Positions 17,101 to 26,340 of a stretch of 64,000 nt of DNA are shown here, piece after piece. The notes under the pieces were generated by a model. The model made no database searches and had not been told where the DNA came from. It worked only from the letters and a program-made list of their open reading frames with translations. Position 1 is the stretch's first letter. Each line of letters opens with the position of its first letter. Location of the stretch: positions 1,302,001-1,366,000 of the forward strand of contig CBDFKK010000008.1 of assembly GCA_965248815.1 (NCBI GenBank), given 5' to 3'. The DNA is from CBDFKK01 sp965248815. GTDB taxonomy: Bacteria > Pseudomonadota > Alphaproteobacteria > SMXP01. The position numbers and the translations under genes were made by a program.

Positions 17101-18279
17101 ATGAAGATTTGTGTACTTGGCGGTGATGGTTTTTGCGGCTGGCCGACAGCGCTCCACCTTTCTCAAAGGGGACACGATATCGTCATCGTGGACGATTTGT
17201 CCCGCCGGAAAATCGACATTGAACTTGAAGTTGAGTCCCTTACGCCGATTCAGCCCATGAGCCCGCGTCTTGAAGCATGGGAAAAGGCGTCGGGACGAAA
17301 TATCCAATTTGAAAACATCGATGTGGCAAAAAACTATGCGCACTTGTTGTATCTTTTGGAAAACTTTGAACCTGACGCGGTTGTCCACTTCGCTGAACAG
17401 CGCGCCGCGCCATATTCGATGAAATCATCCTATCACAAGAGATATACGGTCGATAACAATCTAAATGCCACCAACAACATACTGGCTGCGATTGTGGAGT
17501 CGGGCATTGATGCTCATCTGGTTCATCTCGGAACGATGGGCGTTTACGGTTATGGCACGGCCGGCATGAAAATACCGGAAGGGTATTTGACAGTTAAAGT
17601 GGAAACTGACGACGGGGCAGAGATCTCCCAAGAAATCCTTCATCCCACCAATCCGGGCTCGATCTACCACATGACCAAGACGCAAGACCAGTTGATGTTC
17701 GCATTTTACAATAAGAATGATGGTTTGAAGGTGACCGATCTCCATCAAGGTATTGTGTGGGGGACTCAGACAGCCGAGACAAAAAAAGATGCGTTGCTTA
17801 TTAATCGTTTTGACTATGACGGTGATTATGGAACCGTGCTCAATAGATTTCTCATGCAGGCCGCGATTGGTTACCCTCTAACGGTGCATGGAACCGGCGG
17901 ACAAACACGGGCGTTTATTCATATTCAAGACACGGTTCGTTGCATCGAGCTTGCAATTGAAAACCCGCCCCAACATGGCGAACGGGTGAGGATCTTGAAT
18001 CAAATGACCGAAACCCATCGTGTTCGGGATCTGGCGGATTTGATCGCTCGGAAAACCGGCGCGTCAATTGAGAATTTACAGAACCCGCGTAAGGAGGACG
18101 CCGAAAACGAATTGCATGTTGAGAATCGACAGCTCATTGGACTTGGACTTGATCCGATTACGTTGGAAGAGGGGTTGCTCGAAGAAATCACGGAAATCGC
18201 CAAAAAATATGCTTCTCGCTGCAACAAAAGTAAGATCCCGTGTGTTTCCTACTGGACTGGTAGTCAGCGCCCTGCTTAG
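17101..18279 (+). CDS. sqdB: UDP-sulfoquinovose synthase
   Basis: Starts at ATG 17101, seven bases after GGAGG, giving 392 residues, the normal size. The N-terminal NAD site has the family-specific form VLGGDGFCGWPTALHLS, followed by IVDDLSRRKID. The HFAEQRAAPYSM segment, the TMGVYG strand and the YHMTK active site (Tyr and Lys) are those of SqdB/SQD1, which makes UDP-sulfoquinovose from UDP-glucose and sulfite. In photosynthetic bacteria it serves the sulfolipid SQDG; here it lies among glycosyltransferases and no sqdA, sqdC or sqdD is present in the window, so use in an acidic polysaccharide is equally possible. The last 20 residues look less conserved. Confidence 0.9.
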   Translation: MKICVLGGDGFCGWPTALHLSQRGHDIVIVDDLSRRKIDIELEVESLTPIQPMSPRLEAWEKASGRNIQFENIDVAKNYAHLLYLLENFEPDAVVHFAEQRAAPYSMKSSYHKRYTVDNNLNATNNILAAIVESGIDAHLVHLGTMGVYGYGTAGMKIPEGYLTVKVETDDGAEISQEILHPTNPGSIYHMTKTQDQLMFAFYNKNDGLKVTDLHQGIVWGTQTAETKKDALLINRFDYDGDYGTVLNRFLMQAAIGYPLTVHGTGGQTRAFIHIQDTVRCIELAIENPPQHGERVRILNQMTETHRVRDLADLIARKTGASIENLQNPRKEDAENELHVENRQLIGLGLDPITLEEGLLEEITEIAKKYASRCNKSKIPCVSYWTGSQRPA

Positions 18280-18713
18280 CAGCGATCCACCGCTCTTAAA
18301 TTCGATCCAAGAATAAGATTTGAGATTTATTTCATTAAGCTGCCCCAACATTTGACCCAGGGGCTAAGCGAAAAAGTCCAAGCCAGAACGTCAAATACCG
18401 ATAATTTGCGCTCACATGCCTGGTCGCATTCCAGCGGCCTCTCGTACGATCGGCGATGTGTGTCACACGGCCGGCGGATTGAGACTGCGCTTCCAGCTCT
18501 ACAATAGACATCGCAATTAGAAGTGAAGCTTTGGGCGCAAGTTTGATTTCCATGACGACTGCTGACAAGTGGGTATCAGTCAAGAGTTCTCACTTAGTCG
18601 GCCTTCAGAACAAACGTTTCTGATTCGCTCTTCTGTTTGCCCCCAATGTAGAGAGCAATCCAAACCCAAAAGTGCACGCAGACGCGGGCAAGAGCGCTTC
18701 GCACTATCGAGCT
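18280..18713. other. Intergenic region after sqdB
   Basis: A 434-bp gap between convergent genes. An 82-codon frame on the minus strand (18335-18583) might be a small or decayed gene, but it has no recognisable domain. No repeat or clear terminator is seen. Confidence 0.4.
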
Positions 18714-19484
18714 TTATCGCTCAGCTGGTCGGCGCCGCCACTGCGTGGCATAGGGCCGCGCACGCGCATCGTCATCGCCGATCTCATGCTCCGGCCGCCC
18801 ATTCGTATAATAATAGAGCGCCAAGGACCGGCGCGACCGATCGGCCGGACAGGTCAAAGGGTCCGGCATTCCATGGTACGACTGAGACGTCGTCGAAAAG
18901 ACGACGCACGTATTGGCATTTGGTGCCACTCTGCGTACACATCGACTCATATCGCTTTCCCACAGTTCGAGTGCGCCACCCCAATCGATTTGCCAGTCCT
19001 CATTGAGAAACAAGAGAAGGTTCAAGCGCCGATCAAGCTTGAGTTCGCGATGAATATTAAAGTCTGCATGCACTGCGAGAACGGCGCCAAGCGCGTATTC
19101 ATGGATGCCGCCGCCACGAAGATGGGGATCGGAAATAAGTCCTTCGATTCCTGTTAGTATCTGCAAAACCTCCAGGAACGGACCCCCATTTAACTCATGA
19201 AACAGGCTGCGAACCAGAGGCGGCATTTGAAGGATGTTGTTCCAGCCGTATTTGCCCTCTTGAACCGTATCGCCTTGGGTGTCGGTGACTTTGAGATTTC
19301 GGCGATCTTCAGGAAGATTGGCTAATGCGAGAGCGGCGAGAAGGTCTTTGAGCACATCTTCGTCGAGAAAGTCTTCAAGCACGATATGGGGGAATGGTTC
19401 AGCCGATGCGTAATCTGCTGCCCCGTCGCTTGCTAACGCGTGCAGTCGTGTATAATTGAGAAGTGGATCTCGCACAACGGTCAC
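18714..19484 (-). CDS. 2OG-Fe(II) oxygenase (prolyl-4-hydroxylase-like)
   Basis: A 256-residue protein with the double-stranded beta-helix ligands of Fe(II)/2-oxoglutarate dioxygenases: the HADFNIH segment (HxD) near residue 140, the distal His in SYHGMPDP near residue 206, and the 2OG-binding Arg in RRSLALYYYT about ten residues later. FLNEDW and WGGALELW are also typical of the P4Hc group. It would hydroxylate a protein, sugar or small molecule. It follows 12 bases after the glycosyltransferase at 19497-20525 on the same strand, so the two may be co-transcribed. Confidence 0.85.
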   Translation of the reverse strand: MTVVRDPLLNYTRLHALASDGAADYASAEPFPHIVLEDFLDEDVLKDLLAALALANLPEDRRNLKVTDTQGDTVQEGKYGWNNILQMPPLVRSLFHELNGGPFLEVLQILTGIEGLISDPHLRGGGIHEYALGAVLAVHADFNIHRELKLDRRLNLLLFLNEDWQIDWGGALELWESDMSRCVRRVAPNANTCVVFSTTSQSYHGMPDPLTCPADRSRRSLALYYYTNGRPEHEIGDDDARARPYATQWRRRPAER

Positions 19485-19496
19485 TGAATTAGCGCC

Positions 19497-20525
19497 CTAT
19501 TGGTGTGACTGCCGGCCGGTAGCTGAAAAATAATCAAGCAATATCGAATCCTTATTGATTACATCGCTTTGACTGAGTTGCTCTATCCTTTCCGGCGTAA
19601 GCAAAAACTTCGAATATTCTTCTTCAAGCTTCCCTTCTTTGAACATCGCATACCACTCACGAAAGTGGTGCGCAACTTTAAGGCGTAGCCTGTCATTTGC
19701 CATTAGACTTTCGCCATAATTTTTGACCTTGCGTTCGAATTGATCGTAAGTGCGAATCGGATAGTGCAATATTTGAATTTCGTCGCTGTCAGCCTTCAGC
19801 GGCGCGTCATGCTCAACAACATGATTGCCATGACCGACGGACCGAAATCCTATTGCCGCACATATTGCTTTGGGTCCAACGCGCTGGAGTAAATGAGGAA
19901 CATCATCAAGTTGTTCTGCCTTCCGCCTCGGCCATTCACCATAAGGATTTGCGACTTTCCAAATGTTATTGAAGAAGCGGTAGCCTGCCGCCTCGGCGTC
20001 TATTGCTGAACCGAGCATATTGTAGCGCGAACAGCGGATCACACCTAGTGAACCGTCGTTTTCAACCTGCGTGTTCGCTATTTCATCTTTTATCGAGTTG
20101 TTGCGGCTCACCCAAAATTCATCGGCATCATTTAGAATGATCCAATCGGCGCGATCCTCATCGCGGAGTCTAAGAACCATTCTCGAAACCCACAAATCCT
20201 GATCGATTGTCTTGGACGGCTCATCCAGAATTGTTAGGTCGTAGTCACGTTGCAAGCCTTGCAATATGTCGCGCGTACCGTCAATTGAATCGTTGTCCAT
20301 TACGATAAAGGTGTCGACACCCCTATCGGCATGATAGCGAATATTTTCGGCGATTATGTCTGCTTCGTCTCGAACCAAAATGGCCATTGCCAATCGAATG
20401 TTCAATATCGAGGCTCCCATCGTGCATCTAGTTGAGAGTACGTTTTGTTGGCTAGCAATTTCATCAATGTGTTTCGCGATTTCAGGCGAACTGGCCCCTG
20501 ACTTAGCTAGCCGAAATGTGCGCAT
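19497..20525 (-). CDS. Glycosyltransferase (Glyco_tranf_2_4 / GT92-like)
   Basis: A protein of up to 342 residues. The family core begins with LAMAILVRDEADIIAENIRYH, continues with FIVMDNDSIDGT and has the metal-binding ILNDADEFW motif near residue 135. This motif set is found in glycosyltransferase family 2 proteins of the DADEF type in polysaccharide clusters. Because the core normally begins close to the N terminus, an ATG at 20420 is a good alternative start; neither has a strong ribosome site. The downstream neighbour is the 2OG oxygenase. Confidence 0.8.
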   Translation of the reverse strand: MRTFRLAKSGASSPEIAKHIDEIASQQNVLSTRCTMGASILNIRLAMAILVRDEADIIAENIRYHADRGVDTFIVMDNDSIDGTRDILQGLQRDYDLTILDEPSKTIDQDLWVSRMVLRLRDEDRADWIILNDADEFWVSRNNSIKDEIANTQVENDGSLGVIRCSRYNMLGSAIDAEAAGYRFFNNIWKVANPYGEWPRRKAEQLDDVPHLLQRVGPKAICAAIGFRSVGHGNHVVEHDAPLKADSDEIQILHYPIRTYDQFERKVKNYGESLMANDRLRLKVAHHFREWYAMFKEGKLEEEYSKFLLTPERIEQLSQSDVINKDSILLDYFSATGRQSHQ

Positions 20526-20695
20526 TGCACTTGTCTCGAGTCGTCGGGCGTTATCGTCTCATAGGCCGTTTCCTTTTTCTCTAAAAAAGGGACTAGGTGT
20601 CGTCGACACTGAATCAATACAGAGCGCCACTTTTTTGACGGTCTGATCTTATAGCTGCTAAAAGCATACGCAGTAGGCACCTTTTTGGTGATTCC

Positions 20696-21946
20696 ATGAT
20701 CGAAAACCCAGACCAAACTATTATTCTAGATCCCGGATTGAAGGGGCCACACGGCCATCATCCGATTGTCGATCGTCTTCTGCTTCAAGGCTTTAAAGCA
20801 CAAAAAATTCCGGTGCGATTGCTCGTAAATCGTGAGGCAGAGGAAGGGGTTGTGCTCCAACTAAAGGCAGAACCAGTTCTTTCGCCGGTCGCTTATGTCA
20901 AATCATCTCACGACGGACATAAGGCACAAAGTTTACTCAATCAGACTAATAACGCGTTCCTGACAGAATTGAAAAAAGAGCTTACTACTCGAAATTCCCT
21001 TATCCTCTTGCATACTGCAACTCAGTGGCAAATGTTCGGACTTCATGAATGGTTCCGCAATTTCGACGATGGTCGAAGTGCTTGCAACATATTGCTTCGC
21101 TTCCCTCCGGTCTATTCTCACTTAAAGGACGATGTAACCGCTTGGTTTACCGAATTTTCGAATGAAAATTGGCGCAAAATCTTGAAACTTTGGCGGCCAT
21201 TCAGTGACAGGGTCAATTTTTTTGCCGAAGCAGAGGAAACAGCCAACGCCTATCAGAAGCTCGGTGATGTTGACATCACTTTGCTTCCCATGTCGATTGA
21301 CTTTGACGCGCTTGATACTGCAGCAATTTTCGCCGAAGGCGAGTTAGATGAGCCGCCGCTTTTTGCTTTTGCCGGAGCCACAAGACTTGAAAAGGGGATT
21401 GAATTGCTCAGCGCGGCGATCGATCAGTATATCGACGGCGGCGGTCAGGGTAGATTCACTTTTCACTCTTTTTTTGGCGCGCCTCATAAAGTCAGCGAAC
21501 GACTCAAACAGCTGGCGCCGCAAGTAACTTGCCGAAATGAGAGGCTGTCGAATGCTGACTATTTCAAATTCTTGACCAACTCAGACGCCGTTCTTATGCC
21601 GTACGATCCCAAGCAATACAATGTGCGAACTTCTCAAGTCTTTTGGGAAACACTTGGTGCCGGCCGGCCTGTTATTGTGTCGGCGGGAAGCTGGATGGCC
21701 AAACAATTGGCAACGCTCGAACGTCCGTGCGGCATGATCGCTGAACATACGCCGAGAGGTTTTGTTGCAGCTCTCACCAAATTTGAAGCGCAGCGCGAGC
21801 TCTTAAGTAACGGCGCGCAGGCCGTTGCCCAAGCCGTTCGCCAACGCCACAATTCCAAATTGTTTTTACGACTTTATGCGGGCCAATTGCTGCAAAATGG
21901 TGGCAGAGTTGAAAATGCCTTTTCTTCTAAATCCGCGTCTTCCTAA
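20696..21946 (+). CDS. GT-B glycosyltransferase (family 4-like)
   Basis: A 416-residue protein. Its N terminus carries DPGLKGPHGHHPIVDRLL, where a glycine/histidine-rich loop precedes the first helix as in GT-B enzymes. In the C-terminal half, FAGATRLEKGIELLSAAI is the donor-domain strand, followed by DAVLMPYDPKQYNVRTSQVFWETLGAGRPV, whose Glu and Gly residues match the GT4 donor site. It begins an apparent rightward group with gmd and fcl, which make GDP-fucose, so transfer of fucose or a related sugar is a reasonable guess only. Confidence 0.8.
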   Translation: MIENPDQTIILDPGLKGPHGHHPIVDRLLLQGFKAQKIPVRLLVNREAEEGVVLQLKAEPVLSPVAYVKSSHDGHKAQSLLNQTNNAFLTELKKELTTRNSLILLHTATQWQMFGLHEWFRNFDDGRSACNILLRFPPVYSHLKDDVTAWFTEFSNENWRKILKLWRPFSDRVNFFAEAEETANAYQKLGDVDITLLPMSIDFDALDTAAIFAEGELDEPPLFAFAGATRLEKGIELLSAAIDQYIDGGGQGRFTFHSFFGAPHKVSERLKQLAPQVTCRNERLSNADYFKFLTNSDAVLMPYDPKQYNVRTSQVFWETLGAGRPVIVSAGSWMAKQLATLERPCGMIAEHTPRGFVAALTKFEAQRELLSNGAQAVAQAVRQRHNSKLFLRLYAGQLLQNGGRVENAFSSKSASS

Positions 21947-22014
21947 TGATCTGGTTTTTGGATAGCGTCCATTCTTAAGCACACGGTTGTCACTTAATTC
22001 GGCACAAAAATTTA

Positions 22015-23136
22015 ATGTCCCAGAAGACTGCCCTCATTACAGGCATCACCGGCCAAGATGGCGCCTTTCTAGCGCGCCTATTACTGGCTAAAGGCTACGC
22101 TGTTCATGGAATCAAGCGCAGGGCATCACTGATCAACACGGATCGTATCGACGACATCTATCAAGACCCTCATGACCAGGATTTGCGCTTCATTCTCCAC
22201 CACGGCGATCTAACCGACGCCACAAATTTGATTCGCATTATTCAAGAGTGCCAGCCGGACGAAATCTATAACCTGGGTGCGCAAAGTCATGTGGCGGTGT
22301 CGTTCGAGGTACCTGAATATACTGCCGATGTAGATGCGATGGGCACATTGAGGCTGCTCGAGGCGATTCGTATTCTCGGAATGGAAAGAAGCACCCGCTT
22401 CTATCAGGCGTCGACGTCAGAACTCTTTGGTAAAGTGGTCGAAACGCCACAACGTGAAAACACGCCGTTTTATCCTCGATCTCCCTATGCAGTGGCAAAG
22501 CTTTATGCCTATTGGATCACCGTCAATTACCGCGAGGCCTATGGGCTTTATGCCTGCAACGGCATTTTGTTCAATCATGAATCGCCGCTGCGGGGCGAGA
22601 CATTCGTCACGAGAAAAGTCACTCGCGGTCTTTGTCATATCGCTATGGGGTTACAGGACTGCCTGTATCTTGGAAATCTTGACTCTTTGCGCGACTGGGG
22701 CCACGCCCGCGACTATGCCGAGATGCAATGGCTGATGTTACAGCAGGACGCGCCTGAGGATTTTGTGATTGCCACCGGCCAACAAAATTCCGTTCGCCAA
22801 TTTGTCGAGCGCGCAGCTGAAGAGTTGGGTCTAACATTGAGATTTGAGAAAACCGGAAAGCAGGAAATCGGAATTGTCGAGGCCATTGGCAACGATGAGA
22901 TTAAGGCCGTAAAGGAAGGCGACATCATTATTCGTGTCGACCCGCGCTATTACCGGCCGACCGAGGTCGACGCGTTGCTGGGAGACCCGTCAAAAGCGCA
23001 ACAAAAGCTGGGATGGCGGCCCGCGACCAGTTTTGATCAGCTTGTGACAGAAATGATCGCGACCGATCTCGAGTTGGCCAAACGAAATACGCTCATCAAA
23101 GACAGCGGTTATCGGATTTACAATAACCGCGAGTAA
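22015..23136 (+). CDS. gmd: GDP-mannose 4,6-dehydratase
   Basis: A 373-residue extended SDR enzyme, the normal length. It shows the NAD(P) site ITGITGQDGAFLARLLL, the HGIKRRAS loop, HHGDLTDATN, and the active-site YPRSPYAVAKLYAYW with Tyr and Lys. The NHESPLRGETFVTRKVTRG segment is diagnostic of Gmd. It converts GDP-D-mannose to GDP-4-keto-6-deoxymannose, the first step to GDP-L-fucose, and the second enzyme follows 16 bases downstream. The DWGHARDYAEMQW segment is conserved. Nothing looks disturbed. Confidence 0.97.
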   Translation: MSQKTALITGITGQDGAFLARLLLAKGYAVHGIKRRASLINTDRIDDIYQDPHDQDLRFILHHGDLTDATNLIRIIQECQPDEIYNLGAQSHVAVSFEVPEYTADVDAMGTLRLLEAIRILGMERSTRFYQASTSELFGKVVETPQRENTPFYPRSPYAVAKLYAYWITVNYREAYGLYACNGILFNHESPLRGETFVTRKVTRGLCHIAMGLQDCLYLGNLDSLRDWGHARDYAEMQWLMLQQDAPEDFVIATGQQNSVRQFVERAAEELGLTLRFEKTGKQEIGIVEAIGNDEIKAVKEGDIIIRVDPRYYRPTEVDALLGDPSKAQQKLGWRPATSFDQLVTEMIATDLELAKRNTLIKDSGYRIYNNRE

Positions 23137-23152
23137 GGCAAAACTTCAATCA

Positions 23153-24115
23153 ATGCTGAGCAAAGAGAGCAAAATCTTTGTTGCCGGCCATCAGGGCATG
23201 GTGGGGTCCGCAATTGCGCGCCAGCTGGAGACGGATGGCTATCGGTTTCTTGTGACCCGATCCCGTGATGCGCTCAACCTCGCGGAGCAGAGTGCCGTGC
23301 GATCATTTTTTCGCGATGAAAAGATTGACTACGTCGTGCTGGCAGCCGCCAAAGTGGGTGGCATTTTCGCCAACAATGAATATCCGGCCGATTTTATATA
23401 CGAAAACCTCATAATCGAGTGCAACATCATTCACGAGGCGTTTCACACGGGCGTTATGGGACTCTTGTTTCTTGGAAGCTCCTGTATTTATCCGAAACTT
23501 GCCGAACAACCGATGAAAGAAGATGCCTTGTTGACCGGCAAGCTCGAGCCGACGAATGAGCCCTATGCAATTGCCAAAATTGCCGGAATCAAGCTTTGCG
23601 AGTCGTACAATCGCCAGCACGGTACGGACTATCGTTCGCTTATGCCGACAAATATTTATGGGCCAAACGATAATTATCACGGACGAAACAGCCATGTCAT
23701 TCCTGCGCTGATCAAGAAGTTTCACGAGGCAAAAATAAGCTCACACACAACTGTAGAAGTTTGGGGAACGGGCAAAGTCCAGCGTGAATTCCTGCATGTC
23801 GACGATCTTGCGAGGGCATGTGTCTACGTTATGAATCTGACACCCGAAACCTATGCTTCGTGTACAGAGCAGATGTCCTCACATATCAATGTTGGCTATG
23901 GCAGCGATATTTCCATCATGAAGCTGGCCGAGTTGATCAAATCGGTCATTGGATTTGAAGGAAAAATTGTTTTCGATACGAGCAAACCGGATGGCACGCC
24001 GCGCAAGTTGATGGATTCCGATAAACTAACTCAACTTGGCTGGGCTCCGGAAATACCGTTGGAGAGCGGCTTGGAGAGTGCCTACGCCGAATACCTCAAA
24101 ACACTTTCAGATTGA
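23153..24115 (+). CDS. fcl: GDP-L-fucose synthase
   Basis: A 320-residue SDR epimerase/reductase. The N terminus IFVAGHQGMVGSAIAR is the family's NADP site; FLGSSCIYPK and EPYAIAKIAG give the catalytic Ser, Tyr and Lys; and PTNIYGPNDNYH is characteristic. It performs 3,5-epimerisation and 4-reduction of GDP-4-keto-6-deoxymannose to GDP-L-fucose. It is co-directional with gmd and probably in the same transcript. It is the last gene of the polysaccharide region before tRNA-Leu. Confidence 0.97.
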   Translation: MLSKESKIFVAGHQGMVGSAIARQLETDGYRFLVTRSRDALNLAEQSAVRSFFRDEKIDYVVLAAAKVGGIFANNEYPADFIYENLIIECNIIHEAFHTGVMGLLFLGSSCIYPKLAEQPMKEDALLTGKLEPTNEPYAIAKIAGIKLCESYNRQHGTDYRSLMPTNIYGPNDNYHGRNSHVIPALIKKFHEAKISSHTTVEVWGTGKVQREFLHVDDLARACVYVMNLTPETYASCTEQMSSHINVGYGSDISIMKLAELIKSVIGFEGKIVFDTSKPDGTPRKLMDSDKLTQLGWAPEIPLESGLESAYAEYLKTLSD

Positions 24116-24273
24116 TGCCAGTTTGACGAATTTGGGTTTGTGTTACGAGCCTCATATGGCAATGAACCGGCGTTTGAAAACCAAATTAAACCAGCATGGC
24201 CAGCCACCGATAGGTAGACCTCCAACAAAAACAAGTTGCGACTTTCCAACTTTGAAATTGTGAGTCTTTTCCT

Positions 24274-24359
24274 TGGTGCCCCTGGCCTGACTCGAACAGG
24301 CACGTCCAAAGGACACGTGATTTTGAATCACGCGCGTCTACCAATTCCGCCACAGGGGC
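24274..24359 (-). tRNA. tRNA-Leu (anticodon CAA)
   Basis: An 86-base minus-strand cloverleaf with a long variable arm, as expected for a class II tRNA. Acceptor GCCCCTG pairs with CAGGGGC, the anticodon loop is TTCAAAA (anticodon CAA, reading UUG), the T loop is TTCGAGT, discriminator A and encoded CCA. Its 3' end faces the polysaccharide region. Confidence 0.95.
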
Positions 24360-24505
24360 TGCCCGTGGAAAGTCGGCGATCATAGCCGCAGACACCGCCC
24401 CGTCAACAGGCCAAGAGCGCCTTCGGCGCGTCATTTTTAACCTATTGTCGGCCATATTGGGCGACGATACTGTTAGCTTGGAGACGGAGGGGGAGGCCGG
24501 ATCCG

Positions 24506-25156
24506 ATGAGTGATCAAACAGCTGCGGACAATGACGCGGCCGAAACCGAAGCAACTCACGAAAAGACATCCGATCTGCTCATTGCCATTGGCCGGGACGC
24601 GCCGGGCGAAACCATCACCGTGGGCGAACTTGAGGATGCCCTAGCAGATCGGGCGTTTGGGGTCTTACTGCTCATTTTGGCGCTGCCCTGCTGCATTCCG
24701 TTTCTCTACGGCGTGCCTCAAGCGATGTCGCTGCCGCTCGTTTTCGTCGCAGTTCAAATTGTTCTAGGGCGACACAAGCCTTGGCGGCCTGACCGTCTCA
24801 AGCGGCGCAGTTTTTCGGCCCAAGGATTCAGGCAAATGGCGGAAAAAGCAGCCCCCTATCTTCGGTGGTTCGAGGTGCTAAGTCGACCGCGCCTCACTTG
24901 GCTTACGAAAGGTCTAGCCGAACGACTGCTTGGCTTCTTCATTGTGATCTTCTCCGTCTCGATTGCTGTCCCTTTTCCCTTAACCAATACCGTTCCGGGA
25001 TTTGCTGTGGCGGTGATGGCGTTAGGATTCATCGAGAAGGATGGTTTCCTGCTCGTGCTGGGCTCACTGATCGGCACAGCATGGGTCGCGTTCTTAATCA
25101 CCTTGGCGGGCGGACTCTGGGTCCTTCTTCAAGAGGGACTGAATTGGCTTTCATGA
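24506..25156 (+). CDS. exoD: ExoD family membrane protein
   Basis: A 216-residue protein of the ExoD family (exopolysaccharide synthesis). After a hydrophilic 45-residue N terminus come several hydrophobic segments: ALPCCIPFLYGVPQAMSLP near residue 72, LGFFIVIFSVSIAVPFPLTNTVPG near 148, and a C-terminal pair ending in GLWVLLQEG. The proline-rich PLTNTVPGFAVAVMALG segment is the family's typical second half. In Sinorhizobium ExoD affects exopolysaccharide production and alkali tolerance; the biochemical role is unknown. It is separated from the polysaccharide region by tRNA-Leu. Confidence 0.85.
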   Translation: MSDQTAADNDAAETEATHEKTSDLLIAIGRDAPGETITVGELEDALADRAFGVLLLILALPCCIPFLYGVPQAMSLPLVFVAVQIVLGRHKPWRPDRLKRRSFSAQGFRQMAEKAAPYLRWFEVLSRPRLTWLTKGLAERLLGFFIVIFSVSIAVPFPLTNTVPGFAVAVMALGFIEKDGFLLVLGSLIGTAWVAFLITLAGGLWVLLQEGLNWLS

Positions 25157-25208
25157 GACATCAGGCCCACTGTCAAAGCGACCACAGGAACCTTATATTC
25201 CTGAGGTG

Positions 25209-25751
25209 ATGGATCTAAAGCAGCATATGACGGCCCATCCCGTGCCCTGGATAGCCCTGGGCGGGAGTTTGGCGTTGCTTGCAGGCGCGCATGCCTTTGA
25301 GAATTTCGGTGGACTTGCGCCTTGCCCGCTGTGCTTGCGCCAACGAGAAGCCCACTGGGCGGCGGCCGGAGTGAGCTTGATCTTCATCGCAATCACTTGG
25401 CGCCCTGAGCCACCGGCCTGGCGCCAAGGCGTGATGGCAGCGCTTGTGGCGGCGTACTTGGGCAGCACGGGGATTGCATTCTATCACGTCGGCGTCGAGC
25501 AGAAATGGTGGGATGCACCAGCCTCGTGCGCTGCCAATTCGGCCGAGACCATGACGGTGACGGACATGCTCGAGCGGCTTCAACGCCGGGCCGCAACACC
25601 GTCTTGCGATAGCATTCCCTGGTCGTTCCTGGGCCTGTCCATGGCAGCCTACAACGTCCTGTTCTCCCTGGGGCTTGCAGGGCTCGCTGCCTGGCCGCTG
25701 AGGTCATACGTCTCCGGACAACGCTCAGCGAAGGGAGCGCCCACCACATGA
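25209..25751 (+). CDS. dsbB: DsbB-like disulfide bond formation protein
   Basis: About 180 residues with four transmembrane segments. The first periplasmic pair is APCPLCLRQR, the conserved CxxC of DsbB, and the second pair is supplied by ASCAANS and PSCDSIPWSF. The protein reoxidises a DsbA-type thiol oxidase and passes electrons to ubiquinone. The ATG at 25209 is preferred to the overlapping GTG at 25206. The stop overlaps the coq7 start by four bases, and Coq7 acts in ubiquinone synthesis, so the pair is functionally coherent. Confidence 0.9.
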   Translation: MDLKQHMTAHPVPWIALGGSLALLAGAHAFENFGGLAPCPLCLRQREAHWAAAGVSLIFIAITWRPEPPAWRQGVMAALVAAYLGSTGIAFYHVGVEQKWWDAPASCAANSAETMTVTDMLERLQRRAATPSCDSIPWSFLGLSMAAYNVLFSLGLAGLAAWPLRSYVSGQRSAKGAPTT

Positions 25752-26320
25752 CGGCGTCCGACTTCAACATCGCCGAGCATCTGCCCGGCAGGACAAAGCG
25801 TTCGCGCCTTGAAGACATGATCCGGGTTGACCATGCGGGCGAATTTGGTGCGGTCCGGATCTATGAAGGACAACTGGCGGTTTTGCGTAATCGTCCGGGG
25901 GCGGAGCATGCGGTGGCTGCCATCGAGAAGATGGCCAATCAAGAGCAGGAGCATTTGAGTACATTCGATCGGCTTGTCCTCGAACGCCGTGTCCGGCCAA
26001 CTTTGCTGGCTCCCCTATGGCATACGGCAGGCTTTGCTTTGGGCGCGGCCACAGCTCTGGTCAACGACAAGGCGGCGATGGCCTGCACGGCTGTCGTCGA
26101 AGAAGTGATCGACGACCACTATGCCAGGCAAGAGCGTACGCTCGCTGCGCTCAACGATGACGAACTCATCGTCGTCGTGTCCGCGTTTCGTGCGGACGAG
26201 CGGGAGCACCGCGAAACCGCCATCGACGAAGGGGCAGAACAGGCGCCCGCCTATTCGCTCTTGTCTGGCGCCATCAAGGCCGCCTGCCGGCTCGCCATCA
26301 AAGCATCGGAAAAGATATAG
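25748..26320 (+). CDS. coq7: Demethoxyubiquinone hydroxylase
   Basis: A 190-residue di-iron protein. Two ferritin-like ligand sets are visible: HAGEFGAVRIYEGQ with NQEQEH (Glu and ExxH), and VVEEVIDDHY with ADEREH. Coq7 hydroxylates demethoxyubiquinone at C6 in ubiquinone synthesis. Translation is probably coupled to dsbB through ATGA. Length and motifs are complete. Confidence 0.95.
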   Translation: MTASDFNIAEHLPGRTKRSRLEDMIRVDHAGEFGAVRIYEGQLAVLRNRPGAEHAVAAIEKMANQEQEHLSTFDRLVLERRVRPTLLAPLWHTAGFALGAATALVNDKAAMACTAVVEEVIDDHYARQERTLAALNDDELIVVVSAFRADEREHRETAIDEGAEQAPAYSLLSGAIKAACRLAIKASEKI

Positions 26321-26340
26321 ATCGCCAAAGCCACCGAAGC

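Noticed and set aside
18335..18583. Possible small gene on the minus strand after sqdB
   Set aside because: 82 codons without a domain or ribosome site; kept only as a note in the intergenic entry.
24274..24359. tRNA-Leu as a phage attachment site
   Set aside because: No integrase gene and no repeated copy of the tRNA 3' end were found within the window.
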